Part shown: piece by piece, positions 45,877-57,232 of the stretch | How positions within the stretch are numbered: position 1 is the stretch's first letter | Layout of the letters: every line of letters starts with the position of its first letter | Assembly (NCBI RefSeq): GCF_003614435.1 | Contig: NZ_CP025546.1 | Location: 4,464,001 to 4,528,000, forward strand | Origin: Mycobacterium paragordonae | Lineage (GTDB): Bacteria > Actinomycetota > Actinomycetes > Mycobacteriales > Mycobacteriaceae | Length of the DNA: 64,000 bases | Direction: 5' to 3' | Notes under the pieces: model-generated | What the model was told of the DNA's origin: nothing | Databases searched by the model: none | The model's input: only the letters and a program-made list of their open reading frames with translations | Position numbers and translations under genes: made by a program

Positions 45877-46329
45877 ATGTCATCCGATATCAGCCAAGTA
45901 GACGTCCGGGGTCCGCGTTTCGCGGCGTGGATCACCACCACGGTGCTGGTGGTGACGCTGGCGGTGTCGGTGATCAGCTGTCCCGCGGCGGCCGTGACCC
46001 TGGCCGCGCAGGCCGTGGTCTTCGCGATCAGCGCGGTGCGCGGGCCGCGCAACAGTCCCTACGGCTTGCTCTACGCCAAGCTGGTGGCCCCGCGGCTGGG
46101 TCCGGTCAGTGAGCGCGAGCCGGTGGCGCCGCTCAAATTCGCCCAGCTGGTCGGGCTGATTTTCGCCGTCATCGGGGTGCTGGGTTTCGCGGCCGGGCTG
46201 CAGCTGGTCGGCGTGGTCGCGACCGCCTTTGCCCTGTTCGCCGCCTTCCTCAATGCCGCGTTCGGCATCTGCCTGGGTTGCCAGATCTACCCCCTGGTCG
46301 CCCGGTTCCGGCGGGTGACCGCCGCCTGA
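45877..46329 (+). CDS. DUF4395 membrane protein
   Basis: 150 aa with about four membrane segments. DUF4395 signs: DVRGPRFAAWITT near the N-terminus and a C-terminal FGICLGCQIY motif with paired cysteines. In other actinobacteria DUF4395 genes occur beside thioredoxins and rhodanese-type genes, so a role in sulfur or thiol transfer at the membrane is likely but unproven. ATG 45877 has AAAGGAG 7 nt upstream. Confidence 0.87.
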   Translation: MSSDISQVDVRGPRFAAWITTTVLVVTLAVSVISCPAAAVTLAAQAVVFAISAVRGPRNSPYGLLYAKLVAPRLGPVSEREPVAPLKFAQLVGLIFAVIGVLGFAAGLQLVGVVATAFALFAAFLNAAFGICLGCQIYPLVARFRRVTAA

Positions 46330-46349
46330 TCGGCGAATCTTCAAGCGCT

Positions 46350-46381
46350 ACAACAGATTTGACAAGAGTAAAATCTGTTGT
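46350..46381. repeat. AT-rich 11-10-11 perfect inverted repeat
   Basis: ACAACAGATTT (46350-46360) and AAATCTGTTGT (46371-46381) are exact complements around a 10-nt spacer. It stands 20 nt after the DUF4395 stop, without a T-run, and contains TTGACA (46359-46364) and TAAAAT (46369-46374). A regulatory site or promoter element for the ANTAR unit is more likely than a terminator. Confidence 0.55.
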
Positions 46382-46436
46382 GAGCCATACGCACCGAAAT
46401 AGGCCCACCGCGATCCGGATGGCCTATGGTGGAATC

Positions 46437-46481
46437 ATGCCGGGGGCCCATTTGCCGCGTTGTTGTCTGCCGATCACCTGA
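46437..46481 (+). CDS. Possible leaderless short peptide with Cys-Cys, upstream of ANTAR gene
   Basis: ATG CCG GGG ... TGA encodes MPGAHLPRCCLPIT. TATGGT (46425-46430, TANNNT) ends 6 nt before the ATG, the spacing of a leaderless start. Two consecutive TGT codons lie in its centre. It precedes a strong hairpin and an ANTAR gene, so it may be a leader peptide. Coding status is not proven. Confidence 0.45.
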   Translation: MPGAHLPRCCLPIT

Positions 46482-46499
46482 CGGCAATTCAGCGAGATT

Positions 46500-46528
46500 G
46501 CTAAAACGTTGCACCGCAACGTTTTAGC
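46500..46528 (+). promoter_or_regulatory. Perfect 13-bp stem hairpin in the leader of the ANTAR gene
   Basis: GCTAAAACGTTGC (46500-46512) and GCAACGTTTTAGC (46516-46528) are exact complements with an ACC loop. No T-run follows, so it is not a simple terminator. The ANTAR start is 29 nt downstream. The triloop differs from the six-base loops of known ANTAR target hairpins. Its core resembles the repeat at 39170-39198. Confidence 0.65.
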
Positions 46529-46557
46529 TGACTCCTTCAACGACAGGACGTGCAGAC

Positions 46558-46863
46558 ATGAGCGAGGCTCACAGCGACGAATCCCAGACCACCCGGGCGA
46601 TCGACATGGCCGTGGGGATCTTGGTCGGTTGGCGCCGCTGCAGCACCCAGACGGCGTTCCGTGAGCTGCTGAGCGCCAGTGAACGACAGCAGGTTCCGCT
46701 GTTCGCCATGGCCGGAGCGCTGGTCAATCTGGCCGGCCGGCACGCCAACGCCCAGCCGGCCGGCGCGGCAGCGGAGCAGGGCGCCCAGCGGGAATGGGGC
46801 GAGGAGTTCCTGGCGGTGGACGACGCCGCTGCCAAGCGGCGCCCGGTCAACAGATGGCTGTGA
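46558..46863 (+). CDS. Stand-alone ANTAR domain protein
   Basis: 101 aa. ANTAR helices are visible in IDMAVGILVGWRRCSTQTAF, then RELLSASERQQVPLFAMAGALVNLA; there is no GAF, PAS or receiver domain. ANTAR domains bind dual-hairpin RNA and act in antitermination. The upstream region (two perfect inverted repeats and a Cys-Cys mini-ORF) might be its own target. ATG 46558 with AGGA about 12 nt upstream. Confidence 0.75.
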   Translation: MSEAHSDESQTTRAIDMAVGILVGWRRCSTQTAFRELLSASERQQVPLFAMAGALVNLAGRHANAQPAGAAAEQGAQREWGEEFLAVDDAAAKRRPVNRWL

Positions 46864-46884
46864 CGACCGATCACCAGACCGTGG

Positions 46885-46908
46885 GGCTCCCCCGGAAGGA
46901 CTCGAACC
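46885..46908. repeat. 24-nt copy of the tRNA-Asn 3' end (attachment-site-like)
   Basis: The 24 bases beginning GGCTCCCCCGGAAGGACTCG are identical to 48090-48113, the 3' end of the tRNA-Asn gene including the T-arm. Sequence beyond 46908 diverges from the tRNA. Such a duplication is what tyrosine-recombinase integration into a tRNA gene leaves. Confidence 0.8.
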
Positions 46909-47024
46909 ACCGGGACGGCATTGTCCGATAGGCTGCCTGCGCAAAAACCGCATGATTAACAGCGATCACCGCCTGGTGTTCATGACCAACGGCTGCGGAA
47001 AATGGAAGTCCGCCGGGTGAGCCG

Positions 47025-47711
47025 TCACCGCGCAGGTCCGTAGCCGTACGTGTAATTCTCGGTGTCCCAGTTCATGGTGGCGTGATATTTTCTGCCGGTT
47101 GATGTGCCGTCACCGTTGTTCTTGGTCGCGACGAAGCAGTCGAACACGGTCGTCTTCGCGGTCAGGTCGTCAGTTGATCCACCTCCGACGGGGGAACACG
47201 ATACCGACAACACTGGGCCGTCGAACAATCCGTCGGCAACATGCTTTTGCGCCATCGTCTTGATCGACACCTCTATATCCATGACAGCTAGGGCACGCTT
47301 GGCACGCTTGGCATCGGCATCACGTCGAGCCTGATCTGCCGCCTGGGCGTCCGCGGCGGCTTTGGCAGCCGCGGCCTTTGAAGATGACGCTGCACTCGCT
47401 TCGTTGCGCAATTGCGTGTCGTGGTCTTTCTTCCAGAAAACGCCGATCGCGATCGTGACAAGGACGATTAGCGCTATGACGGAAGCAATCACAACCCGTT
47501 TCTTGCTACCGCCAAGTTCCATTGCCATCGATGAGACGACACTGTCGTCGGGATCCTTGGCCGTCGCGTTATTCGCGAGTGCTAACCCGAGCTGGATGGT
47601 CGTGTGTTCGCCGCACTTGGCGCACTTGAAACGCTTTTGTGTGCCATCTGCCGGGACCCTTAACTTCGCTGCACAATGCGAACAAAGGACGATTCTTTTG
47701 TCGTCGGTCAT
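47025..47711 (-). CDS. Zinc-ribbon membrane protein of unknown function
   Basis: 228 aa. N-terminal zinc ribbon (CSHCAAKLRVPADG, then FKCAKCGEHT), one membrane segment (about 72-92, VVIASVIALIVLVTIAIGVF), an Ala-rich coiled coil (about 100-140), and an extracytoplasmic domain with two cysteines (SVSCSPVGGG; FDCFVATKNNGDG) that resembles small DUF4333-like domains. It is the only gene inside the stretch bounded by the duplicated tRNA-Asn ends and looks less GC-rich than its neighbours. No function can be assigned. Confidence 0.8.
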   Translation of the reverse strand: MTDDKRIVLCSHCAAKLRVPADGTQKRFKCAKCGEHTTIQLGLALANNATAKDPDDSVVSSMAMELGGSKKRVVIASVIALIVLVTIAIGVFWKKDHDTQLRNEASAASSSKAAAAKAAADAQAADQARRDADAKRAKRALAVMDIEVSIKTMAQKHVADGLFDGPVLSVSCSPVGGGSTDDLTAKTTVFDCFVATKNNGDGTSTGRKYHATMNWDTENYTYGYGPAR

Positions 47712-48091
47712 CGGCTGGCTGAGCTAGGCGGCAACATCGTGGTGGCGGCGTACCTGGCGACGGCAGTACCTCGCATGTCGGGCAGCGTAGCCGAAGGCGC
47801 AGCCCGCCCGTGCCAGGTTTCGAAGTTTGCCGGACGACCCTGCCAACGGATCAATCTTGACGCGGGATCTTGCGCGGAAGCCTAGCGAGCGGACCAGAAG
47901 CGGTTCTACAACAGTTAGCGCTACCGGGTCGCACTCCAAGTATCGCGCGAAGACGGGCTGCGCCCCAGAATTTGGCCAGCTCTGAGGATTAGCCGGAAAG
48001 GCTGCACGCTATGTCCGACCGCTGTCACGACTCATAGGGCCAATCTCACACATATGTTGCACGGAGATGCGTAAACCACGCTCTGACCAGG
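47712..48091. other. Intergenic stretch of the tRNA-bounded island
   Basis: No gene with coding support is seen between the zinc-ribbon gene and tRNA-Asn; short open frames lack recognisable motifs. No integrase remnant is apparent. Confidence 0.4.
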
Positions 48092-48164
<73 letters not shown>

Positions 48165-48339
48165 CTATCAGTCCAGCGAACGCTGGTGCTGACCGCGGGA
48201 CGACTCTAGCGTACTGGCTGCGGCCGCAGCCAACCGGCACCAGCTGAACCATTTCGGGCCCCCGCGCAGATCGGGCGCGCCACTTTCCGGACGGATAGGG
48301 CAGGATGGAACGAACGCACTTCTTCTCGGAGGGATCGCT

Positions 48340-48636
48340 TTGATCGGGTATGTCGCCGTGTTGGGCGTGGGCTACGTGCTGGGCACCAAGGCCGGGCGTC
48401 GCCGTTATGAGCAGATCGCCGGCACTTACCGCGCGCTCACCGGCAGTCCAGTCGCCAGATCGATGATCGAGGGCGGACGCCGCAAGATCGCCAACCGGAT
48501 CTCCCCCGACACGGGCTTCGTGACGTTGGCCGAGATCGACAGCCAGACGGCCGTCATGGAGCACAGGGCCCGCGGCGCCGTATTGGACGATGACGCCGTC
48601 GATGCGGTCCAGCCGCCGGTGAACGCCGCGCGCTGA
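48340..48636 (+). CDS. Conserved small protein (Rv2342-like)
   Basis: 98 aa. TTG 48340 has GGAGGG 7 nt upstream and is the only sensible start. A short hydrophobic N-terminus (LIGYVAVLGVGYVLGTKAG) is followed by basic residues RRRYEQIAGTYRAL, similar in style to YtxH-type membrane-associated proteins. Position and length match Rv2342 beside dnaG. Function unknown. It is convergent with dnaG with one base between. Confidence 0.8.
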   Translation: MIGYVAVLGVGYVLGTKAGRRRYEQIAGTYRALTGSPVARSMIEGGRRKIANRISPDTGFVTLAEIDSQTAVMEHRARGAVLDDDAVDAVQPPVNAAR

Positions 48637-48637
48637 C

Positions 48638-50572
48638 TCAGGCGGTGAGATCGTTGCCGCTGGCCTGTTCCAGCAGGCTGCGCCGGTAGGCCTCCATCGC
48701 GACCAGGTCGCCGAACAGCGCGTGGTACTCGTCGCCCTGCTCGATCGGCGACATGCGTTGCAGCTTGGACTTCACCTCGGCGATCTGGCGGCCCATCCAC
48801 ACCTCTTGCAGCCGGGCCAGCACCCCGGAGATGTACCGGGGCAGCTGTTCGTCTTCGGCGTTGATGCTGTCCACCCCCAACTCGCTGACCAGTCCGGCGG
48901 TGAGCGCCGAATTGGTCTGCTGGCGCACCATGTCCAGCCATTGCGCCCCGCTGACCCCGGCCGAGGTGCCCCCGGCCGCCTCGATGGCGGCCCGCACGGC
49001 GGCGTAACCGGGGTGGGTGAAGCTCTCGACGGTCAGGGTGTCGAACACCGGCCCGGCCAGCGCCGGGAACTGCAGCGCCGATTTGAGGGCCTCACGCTGC
49101 GGCCACAGCGTCGGGTCACGCGGGTCGGGACGAGCAGCGCCGGGCGTGGCCCCGGCCGCGTCAGGCGCCGTCTGAGTGGGCGGCTGGGCGGCGCGGCGTG
49201 AGGTCCTGGTGGCGGCGCCGGCCGGTCCGGTGCCCGGCGACTTCTTGGCCTGGCTGCGCACCCGGTCGACGACCTGGGCGACGTCGTCCCAGCCGACCCA
49301 GCCGGCCAGCTGACGCGCGTACTCGTCGCGCAGCGTCGAGTCTTTGATCTGACCCACCATCGGCACACAGCGACGCAGTGCGGCCACCCGGCCTTCGGCG
49401 CTGTCCAGGTCCAATTCGCCGAGCGCGGTGCGAATCGCGAACTCGAACAACGGGGTTCGCCGCGCCACCAGGTCGCGCAGCGCGCCGTCGCCGGATTTCA
49501 GCCGCAGGTCGCACGGGTCCATGCCGTCGGGCGCCACCGCCACGAACGACTGCCCGGCCAGGTTCTGTTCACCGCCGAAAGCCTTGAGCGCGGCGGCCTT
49601 GCCGGCCTCGTCGCCGTCGAAGACGTAGATCAGCTCACCGCGGAAGAAGCTGTCGTCCATCATCAGCCGGCGCAGCATGGCCAGGTGGTCGTCACCGAAC
49701 GCCGTGCCGCAGGACGCGACCGCGGTGGTGACGCCCGCCATGTGCATCGCCATCACGTCGGTGTATCCCTCGACGACCACGGCCTGGTGGCCCTTGGCGA
49801 TGTCGCGCTTGGCCAGGTCGATCCCGAACATCACCTGCGACTTCTTGTACAGCAGCGTCTCGGGGGTGTTGACGTACTTGGCTTCCATCGGGTCGTCGTC
49901 GAACAAGCGTCGCGCCCCGAACCCGATCACCTCACCCGAGGCGGTGCGGATGGGCCACAACAGCCGCCGGTGAAACCGGTCCATCGGGCCGCGGCGGCCC
50001 TCCCGGGACAGGCCGGCCGCTTCCAGCTCCTTGAATTCAAAACCCTTGCGCTGCAAGTGCTTTGTCAGCGTCTCCCAGCCCGAGGGCGCGAAGCCGCAGC
50101 CGAACCGGCGGGCGGCCTCGGCGTCGAAACTGCGATCGGTCAGATACTTGCGGGCCGGGGCCGCCTCATCGGACTGCAGCGCCTGCGCATAGAACTCGGC
50201 GGCGGCGGCGTTGGCCGCGATCAGCCGGCTGCGGCTGCCGCGGTCGCGCTGCACGCTGGTGGCCGGACCGGTGTAGGTGATGGTGTAGCCGACCCGGTCG
50301 GCCAGCATTTCGACGGCCTCGACGAAGCTCGCGTGTTCGATCTTCTGAATAAAGGCGTACACGTCGCCGCCCTCGCCGCAACCGAAGCAGTGGAACTGAT
50401 GGTTCAGCGGCCGCACGTGGAATGACGGTGACTTCTCGTTGTGAAACGGACACAGTCCCTTGAGCGAGTTCGCACCGGCGCTGCGCAGCTGCACGTAGTC
50501 GCCGACAACGTCCTCGATACGGGCCATTTCACGGATGGCGGCGATATCGCGATCAGAGATCCGGCCGGCCAC
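48638..50572 (-). CDS. dnaG: DNA primase
   Basis: 644 aa. The N-terminal CHC2 zinc finger (LCPFHNEKSPSFHVRPLN, then FHCFGCGEGGD), the RNA-polymerase-like core with Toprim motif (VVEGYTDVMAMH; YVFDGDEAGKAAALKA) and a C-terminal DnaB-binding helical domain (about 490-640) after a Pro/Ala-rich linker. Makes RNA primers at the replication fork. GTG start at 50572. Confidence 0.97.
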   Translation of the reverse strand: MAGRISDRDIAAIREMARIEDVVGDYVQLRSAGANSLKGLCPFHNEKSPSFHVRPLNHQFHCFGCGEGGDVYAFIQKIEHASFVEAVEMLADRVGYTITYTGPATSVQRDRGSRSRLIAANAAAAEFYAQALQSDEAAPARKYLTDRSFDAEAARRFGCGFAPSGWETLTKHLQRKGFEFKELEAAGLSREGRRGPMDRFHRRLLWPIRTASGEVIGFGARRLFDDDPMEAKYVNTPETLLYKKSQVMFGIDLAKRDIAKGHQAVVVEGYTDVMAMHMAGVTTAVASCGTAFGDDHLAMLRRLMMDDSFFRGELIYVFDGDEAGKAAALKAFGGEQNLAGQSFVAVAPDGMDPCDLRLKSGDGALRDLVARRTPLFEFAIRTALGELDLDSAEGRVAALRRCVPMVGQIKDSTLRDEYARQLAGWVGWDDVAQVVDRVRSQAKKSPGTGPAGAATRTSRRAAQPPTQTAPDAAGATPGAARPDPRDPTLWPQREALKSALQFPALAGPVFDTLTVESFTHPGYAAVRAAIEAAGGTSAGVSGAQWLDMVRQQTNSALTAGLVSELGVDSINAEDEQLPRYISGVLARLQEVWMGRQIAEVKSKLQRMSPIEQGDEYHALFGDLVAMEAYRRSLLEQASGNDLTA

Positions 50573-50581
50573 GGGCTCAGT

Positions 50582-53067
<2,486 letters not shown>

Positions 53068-53125
53068 TATCCCGGGCGCACAGGCCGGTCGCTGGATCGG
53101 GGCCCGCCCACGTTTAATTAGCGGT

Positions 53126-55129
53126 ATGCGCATTGCTCGCCTGATCGGCGTGTTCCTGACGATGGTGACGGTGGGGCTGGGCGGGGGGCTACTGATGGCG
53201 CCCCCCGCCGGCGCGCAGCCGCCGTTCCGGTTGTCGGAATACCTCACCGACAACGCGGGGGTCCTCGGCGACGCGGATCGCGCGGCCGTCACGGCCGCGG
53301 TCGACAAGCTCTACGCCGACCGGCACATCCGGCTCTGGGTGGTATATGTCGACAACTTCTCCGGCCAGAGCGCCGAGAACTGGGGCCAGCGCACCTTCCG
53401 AACCAGCGAACTGGGCAACTACGACGCGCTGCTGGCGGTGTCCACCACCGGTCGGGCGTACTCCTTCCTGGTGCCCAACGACATGCGGGGTGTCACCCCC
53501 AATCAGGTCGACAACCTGCGGCACAACCAGATCGAACCCGCACTGCGGAACGCCCAATGGGGTGCCGCGGCGATCGCCGCCGCGCAGGGACTCAATCAGA
53601 CGACCAGTTCGACGAGTCGTTACGTGCTGCTCGGCGCGCTCGGCGTCATCGTCGTCGCGCTGCTCGTTCTGCTTCTCGTCATGCGCCGGCGCGCGCGTCG
53701 GCGGCGCGCCAACGCGGTGGCCGCGGCCCGCCGGGTGGATCCCACCGACGCGACGGCACTGGCCGCGGTTCCGCTGGACATCCTCGACGACCTGTCCCGG
53801 ACGAAGGTGGTGGAGGTCGACAACGCGGTACGCACCAGCGCCAACGAACTCGCGCTGGCCATCGACGAGTTCGGCGAAGAGCGGACCGCGCCTTTCACCC
53901 AAGCCGTGAACAACGCGAAAGCTGCTCTGGCACAAGCTTTCACGGTGCGCCAACAACTCGACGACAGCACGCCTGAAACGCCGGCGCAGCGTCGGGAGCT
54001 GCTCACCCGGGTGATCGTCTCGGCCGCGGGCGCCGACCGCGAACTGGAGTCTCAGACCGAGGCGTTCGAGCAGTTGCGCGATCTGGTGATCAACGCCCCG
54101 TCTCGGCTAGACGCGTTGACCCAGCAGTACGTCGAGCTGACCGCCCGGATCGACCCGGGCGAGCGGCGGCTGGCCGAACTGCACAGCGAATTCGGCGTCG
54201 CCGCGTTGACTCCGGTATCGGCCAACGTGGCCACCGCCAAGGAGCGGCTGGAGTTCGCCGACCGCAACATCGGGGTGGCGCGGGAACTGGCCGACCACGC
54301 CGTCAGCGGGCAGCAGAGCCGTTTGGTGGATGCGGTGCGTGCCGCCGAATCCGCCCTCGGGCAGGCCCGATCCCTGCTCGACGCGGTCGACAGCGCAGCC
54401 GGCGACATCCGGCAGGCCGTGGCGAACCTGCCGTCGGTGCTGGCCGACATTCAAGCGGCGATCAAGCGCGCCAACGAGCAGCTACAGCAGACCCAGGGCA
54501 ACAAGTCCGCGCACACCGGCGAACTCATCGCCGCACGCGACGCGGCTGCCCGGGCGCTGGACAACTCTGGCGGCGGTCGCGGCACCGCCGACCCGCTGGG
54601 TGCCTTCGCGCGGTTGTCCAAGGCCGACGCGGAGCTCAACCAGATGCTGACCCTGGTCGCGCAGGAGCAGGCGAACGCCGAACGACTCCGGCGGTCGTTC
54701 GAGCAGGCGCTGTTCACCGCCGAATCGCGGGTTCACGCGGTATCCGAGTACATCGACACCCGCCGCGGCAGCATCGGACCCGAAGCCCGGACCCGATTGG
54801 CCGAGGCCAAACGCCAACTCGAAGCCGCACACGCCCGCAAGTCGGCCAATCTGCCGGAGGCCATCGCCTACGCCAACGGGGCTTCGACGCTGGCCGCGCA
54901 GGCCCAGTCACTGGCCAACGCCGATGTCCAGGCGGCGCAGCGGGCCTACGCCCGTCGCGGCGACGGCAACACCGGCGCCATGCTGGGCGGCATCATCATC
55001 GGCGATCTGCTCAGCGGGGGCCTGCGAGGTGGTTTCAGCGGCTGGAGCCCGACGTCGTTCGGCGGGTCTTCCAGTTCGTCGGGTGGGTCGTCGGGCGGCG
55101 GCTTCATGGGCGGCGGCGGGCGGTTCTGA
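53126..55129 (+). CDS. Secreted/membrane TPM-domain protein (Rv2345-like)
   Basis: 667 aa. Signal peptide about 1-30 (ending AGAQ), TPM domain about 33-160 (RLSEYLTDNAGVLGDADRAA; ENWGQRTFRTSELGNYDALL), a membrane segment about 170-190 (YVLLGALGVIVVALLVLLLV) followed by basic residues, a long cytoplasmic coiled-coil region (about 200-590), and a Gly/Ser-rich end (SSSSGGSSGGGFMGGGGRF). TPM domains occur in membrane and photosystem-repair proteins; the role in mycobacteria is not known. Position matches Rv2345. Confidence 0.9.
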   Translation: MRIARLIGVFLTMVTVGLGGGLLMAPPAGAQPPFRLSEYLTDNAGVLGDADRAAVTAAVDKLYADRHIRLWVVYVDNFSGQSAENWGQRTFRTSELGNYDALLAVSTTGRAYSFLVPNDMRGVTPNQVDNLRHNQIEPALRNAQWGAAAIAAAQGLNQTTSSTSRYVLLGALGVIVVALLVLLLVMRRRARRRRANAVAAARRVDPTDATALAAVPLDILDDLSRTKVVEVDNAVRTSANELALAIDEFGEERTAPFTQAVNNAKAALAQAFTVRQQLDDSTPETPAQRRELLTRVIVSAAGADRELESQTEAFEQLRDLVINAPSRLDALTQQYVELTARIDPGERRLAELHSEFGVAALTPVSANVATAKERLEFADRNIGVARELADHAVSGQQSRLVDAVRAAESALGQARSLLDAVDSAAGDIRQAVANLPSVLADIQAAIKRANEQLQQTQGNKSAHTGELIAARDAAARALDNSGGGRGTADPLGAFARLSKADAELNQMLTLVAQEQANAERLRRSFEQALFTAESRVHAVSEYIDTRRGSIGPEARTRLAEAKRQLEAAHARKSANLPEAIAYANGASTLAAQAQSLANADVQAAQRAYARRGDGNTGAMLGGIIIGDLLSGGLRGGFSGWSPTSFGGSSSSSGGSSGGGFMGGGGRF

Positions 55130-55187
55130 GCCCGGCATCGCGAACCGGCGCACCCCACGGGCAGTGCACCCGCGGCGGAGGACCCCA

Positions 55188-55234
55188 CGAAAACAAAAAA
55201 CTGCGCACGCCCACCCGCAGGTAGGCGTGCGCAG
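55188..55234 (-). terminator. Intrinsic terminator of the esx operon
   Basis: On the minus strand an 11-bp perfect stem (55234-55224 with 55211-55201; CTGCGCACGCC arms, 12-nt loop) is followed by TTTTTTGTTTT. It lies 78 nt after the last esx stop. It may also slow plus-strand read-through from the TPM gene. Confidence 0.85.
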
Positions 55235-55311
55235 CCTTGCTCAGTTCAGCTGGCCCACGACGGGCGCACCGGGTTACGGCCCGATGCGCCGCCGCGAACC
55301 GAGAACTTGTA

Positions 55312-55596
55312 TCAGGCCCAGCTGGACCCGACGGCGCTGTCGGTCTGCGCCATGTTGTTGCCGGCGCTCTGGACCTTCTGGCCGTGAGCGTTGGCCTGCT
55401 CGTAGATCACCTGGAAGTTACGGCCCAACTGGGCGATGAACTCCTGGCAAGCCACCGAACCGGCGCCGCCCCAGAAGTCACCGGCAGCCAGGACATCGCG
55501 AACGATGGACTGGTGCTCGGCCTCCAAGTTGGCGGCCTGTGCGCGGATCAACGCGCCGTGCGCGTCGACGTCACCGAACTGGTAGTTAATGGTCAT
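55312..55596 (-). CDS. WXG100 protein, EsxN/EsxO type
   Basis: 94 aa. Central WGG in AAGDFWGGAGSVACQEF, four-helix pair partner of ESX-5-type substrates, starting MTINYQFGDVDAHGAL. Secreted with its partner encoded just upstream. ATG 55596 has AAGGAG upstream. It differs by one residue (N for S) from the copy at 58660. Equivalent to Rv2346c (esxO). Confidence 0.94.
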   Translation of the reverse strand: MTINYQFGDVDAHGALIRAQAANLEAEHQSIVRDVLAAGDFWGGAGSVACQEFIAQLGRNFQVIYEQANAHGQKVQSAGNNMAQTDSAVGSSWA

Positions 55597-55657
55597 TGAA
55601 CTGGTCTCCTTAGTTTGTGAAAGTTTTTAAGCTGCAGCGGCTTTCGCCGCCATCGGG

Positions 55658-55996
<339 letters not shown>

Positions 55997-56083
55997 TCAA
56001 CCAGTTTGATTGATGTGATCACCGGGCCCGGACTTTCCGGATCCGCTAATCACCCGTAAACATCGACAGTCTTTCCCTTTCTC

Positions 56084-56413
56084 TCATCCGGCTGCCGGCG
56101 AATGCGGGACCACGCTGCTTCCGCGTGGCATCTCGAAACGTGGTTCGGCGTTTTCCGCTTCCCACTGTTTCCACTCCGCCCATTCATCCCACTCGTCGTT
56201 GGCCGGTTCGATCGGTTCCGGATCGACCGCACCTGGCACCACGACGACGTCCTCGACACCTGATTCAGACTCCTTCGCCCAATGGTCGTAGTCGTCTGGT
56301 GGAACGGCCGTGCCCCAACTCAGCGGAACCGATAGTCCGCCTAGCATGCCCGACTCGCCCCGTTTTGCCGCCACAGAATCGGGCGGCAAGGGCGGACCAA
56401 GAGGCAAAAGCAC
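56084..56413 (-). CDS. Small acidic protein with PPE-like SVP motif (Rv2348c-like)
   Basis: 109 aa. MLLPLGPPLPPDSVAAKRGE is followed by GMLGGLSVPLSWGTAVPPDD, the SVP-type motif otherwise found near the C-terminus of PPE-SVP proteins, then a Trp/Glu-rich acidic part (NDEWDEWAEWKQWEAENAE). It has no PPE N-terminal domain, so it is either a detached PPE end or a separate family. GTG 56413 with AAAGGGGA upstream. It is the first gene before the esx pair, as in M. tuberculosis. Confidence 0.8.
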   Translation of the reverse strand: MLLPLGPPLPPDSVAAKRGESGMLGGLSVPLSWGTAVPPDDYDHWAKESESGVEDVVVVPGAVDPEPIEPANDEWDEWAEWKQWEAENAEPRFEMPRGSSVVPHSPAAG

Positions 56414-57178
56414 GCCTGTCCCCTTTCAGTGCCGATCTCATCTTCTTGCTCCAGGTGTAAGTACACACCACCGAGCACCTGAATCGTAAGCCAATCCGGC
56501 AACAAATAGGAGCGAAATCCAAGATTTCACCGTCGTTAGAGGGCCCTATCGGTGCCTGCGCCCGCACCAGCAGGGTCGATCCCGCGATACCGGGGCTCGT
56601 CGACTTCATATCCGGCTGACCCGAAGCCGTCGGGAGCCGCCCGAGCGCAGCCGATCGAGGTTCAACGGGGGCTACCGCGGCGGTGTTGCCACCCCGTCAC
56701 ACCGCACCTTCTTGCATCCGCCGGCGGCTGAACGCAAGGCTTTCTGACCGGCTGTCGCGCCACCTGCGGCACGGTGTGATGACCTGCTGCAAACCGGACG
56801 CGGCACGGTGACTCGTGACGCCGGCGGCGACCGCGTCATGCCACGTGCCCCGGTGAAGCCCCGGCGACTTCGTACCGGTCGCCGTTCAACGTGCCGGCCT
56901 GTCGGCCGCAACCGACGAGCGAACATTCGGGCACTGGCCCCTTTTTCATGCGAATCGATAGAAGAGGCTGCCGAGAACATTTACTGAATGCGATATTCCT
57001 GATCAATTTTTCAGGAATGCAATTCTCATATCGCTGTTCCCATCGGGAACCACCGAAATATGCGAAGCCGGCGCCGCCGGGGACGCGTGTGGGAAGGTCG
57101 GATTTGCCGTGGTCGGCGAATTCCTGATGACTGACGATCTCTGCCAACGGTCGCCGCGGCGGACCAGGTGCCGCAATG
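56414..57178. other. Intergenic region upstream of the esx operon
   Basis: About 765 nt with no gene I can support. Overlapping short frames on both strands have no recognisable motif. It should contain the promoter of the Rv2348c-like/esx operon. Confidence 0.4.
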
Positions 57179-57217
57179 AAAAGCGCGGGCGACGCAAACC
57201 CCCTGCGTCACCCGCGC
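57179..57217 (-). terminator. Intrinsic terminator of the first PPE gene
   Basis: On the minus strand, a 14-bp stem (57217-57204 with 57196-57183, one G-U) with a 7-nt loop is followed by TTTTCATT. It starts 15 nt after the PPE stop. Confidence 0.85.
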
Positions 57218-57232
57218 CTACGATCATCCGGC

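Noticed and set aside
46350..46381. Terminator after the DUF4395 gene
   Set aside because: The stem is perfect but AT-rich and lacks a following T-run on either strand; kept as a repeat of unknown role instead.
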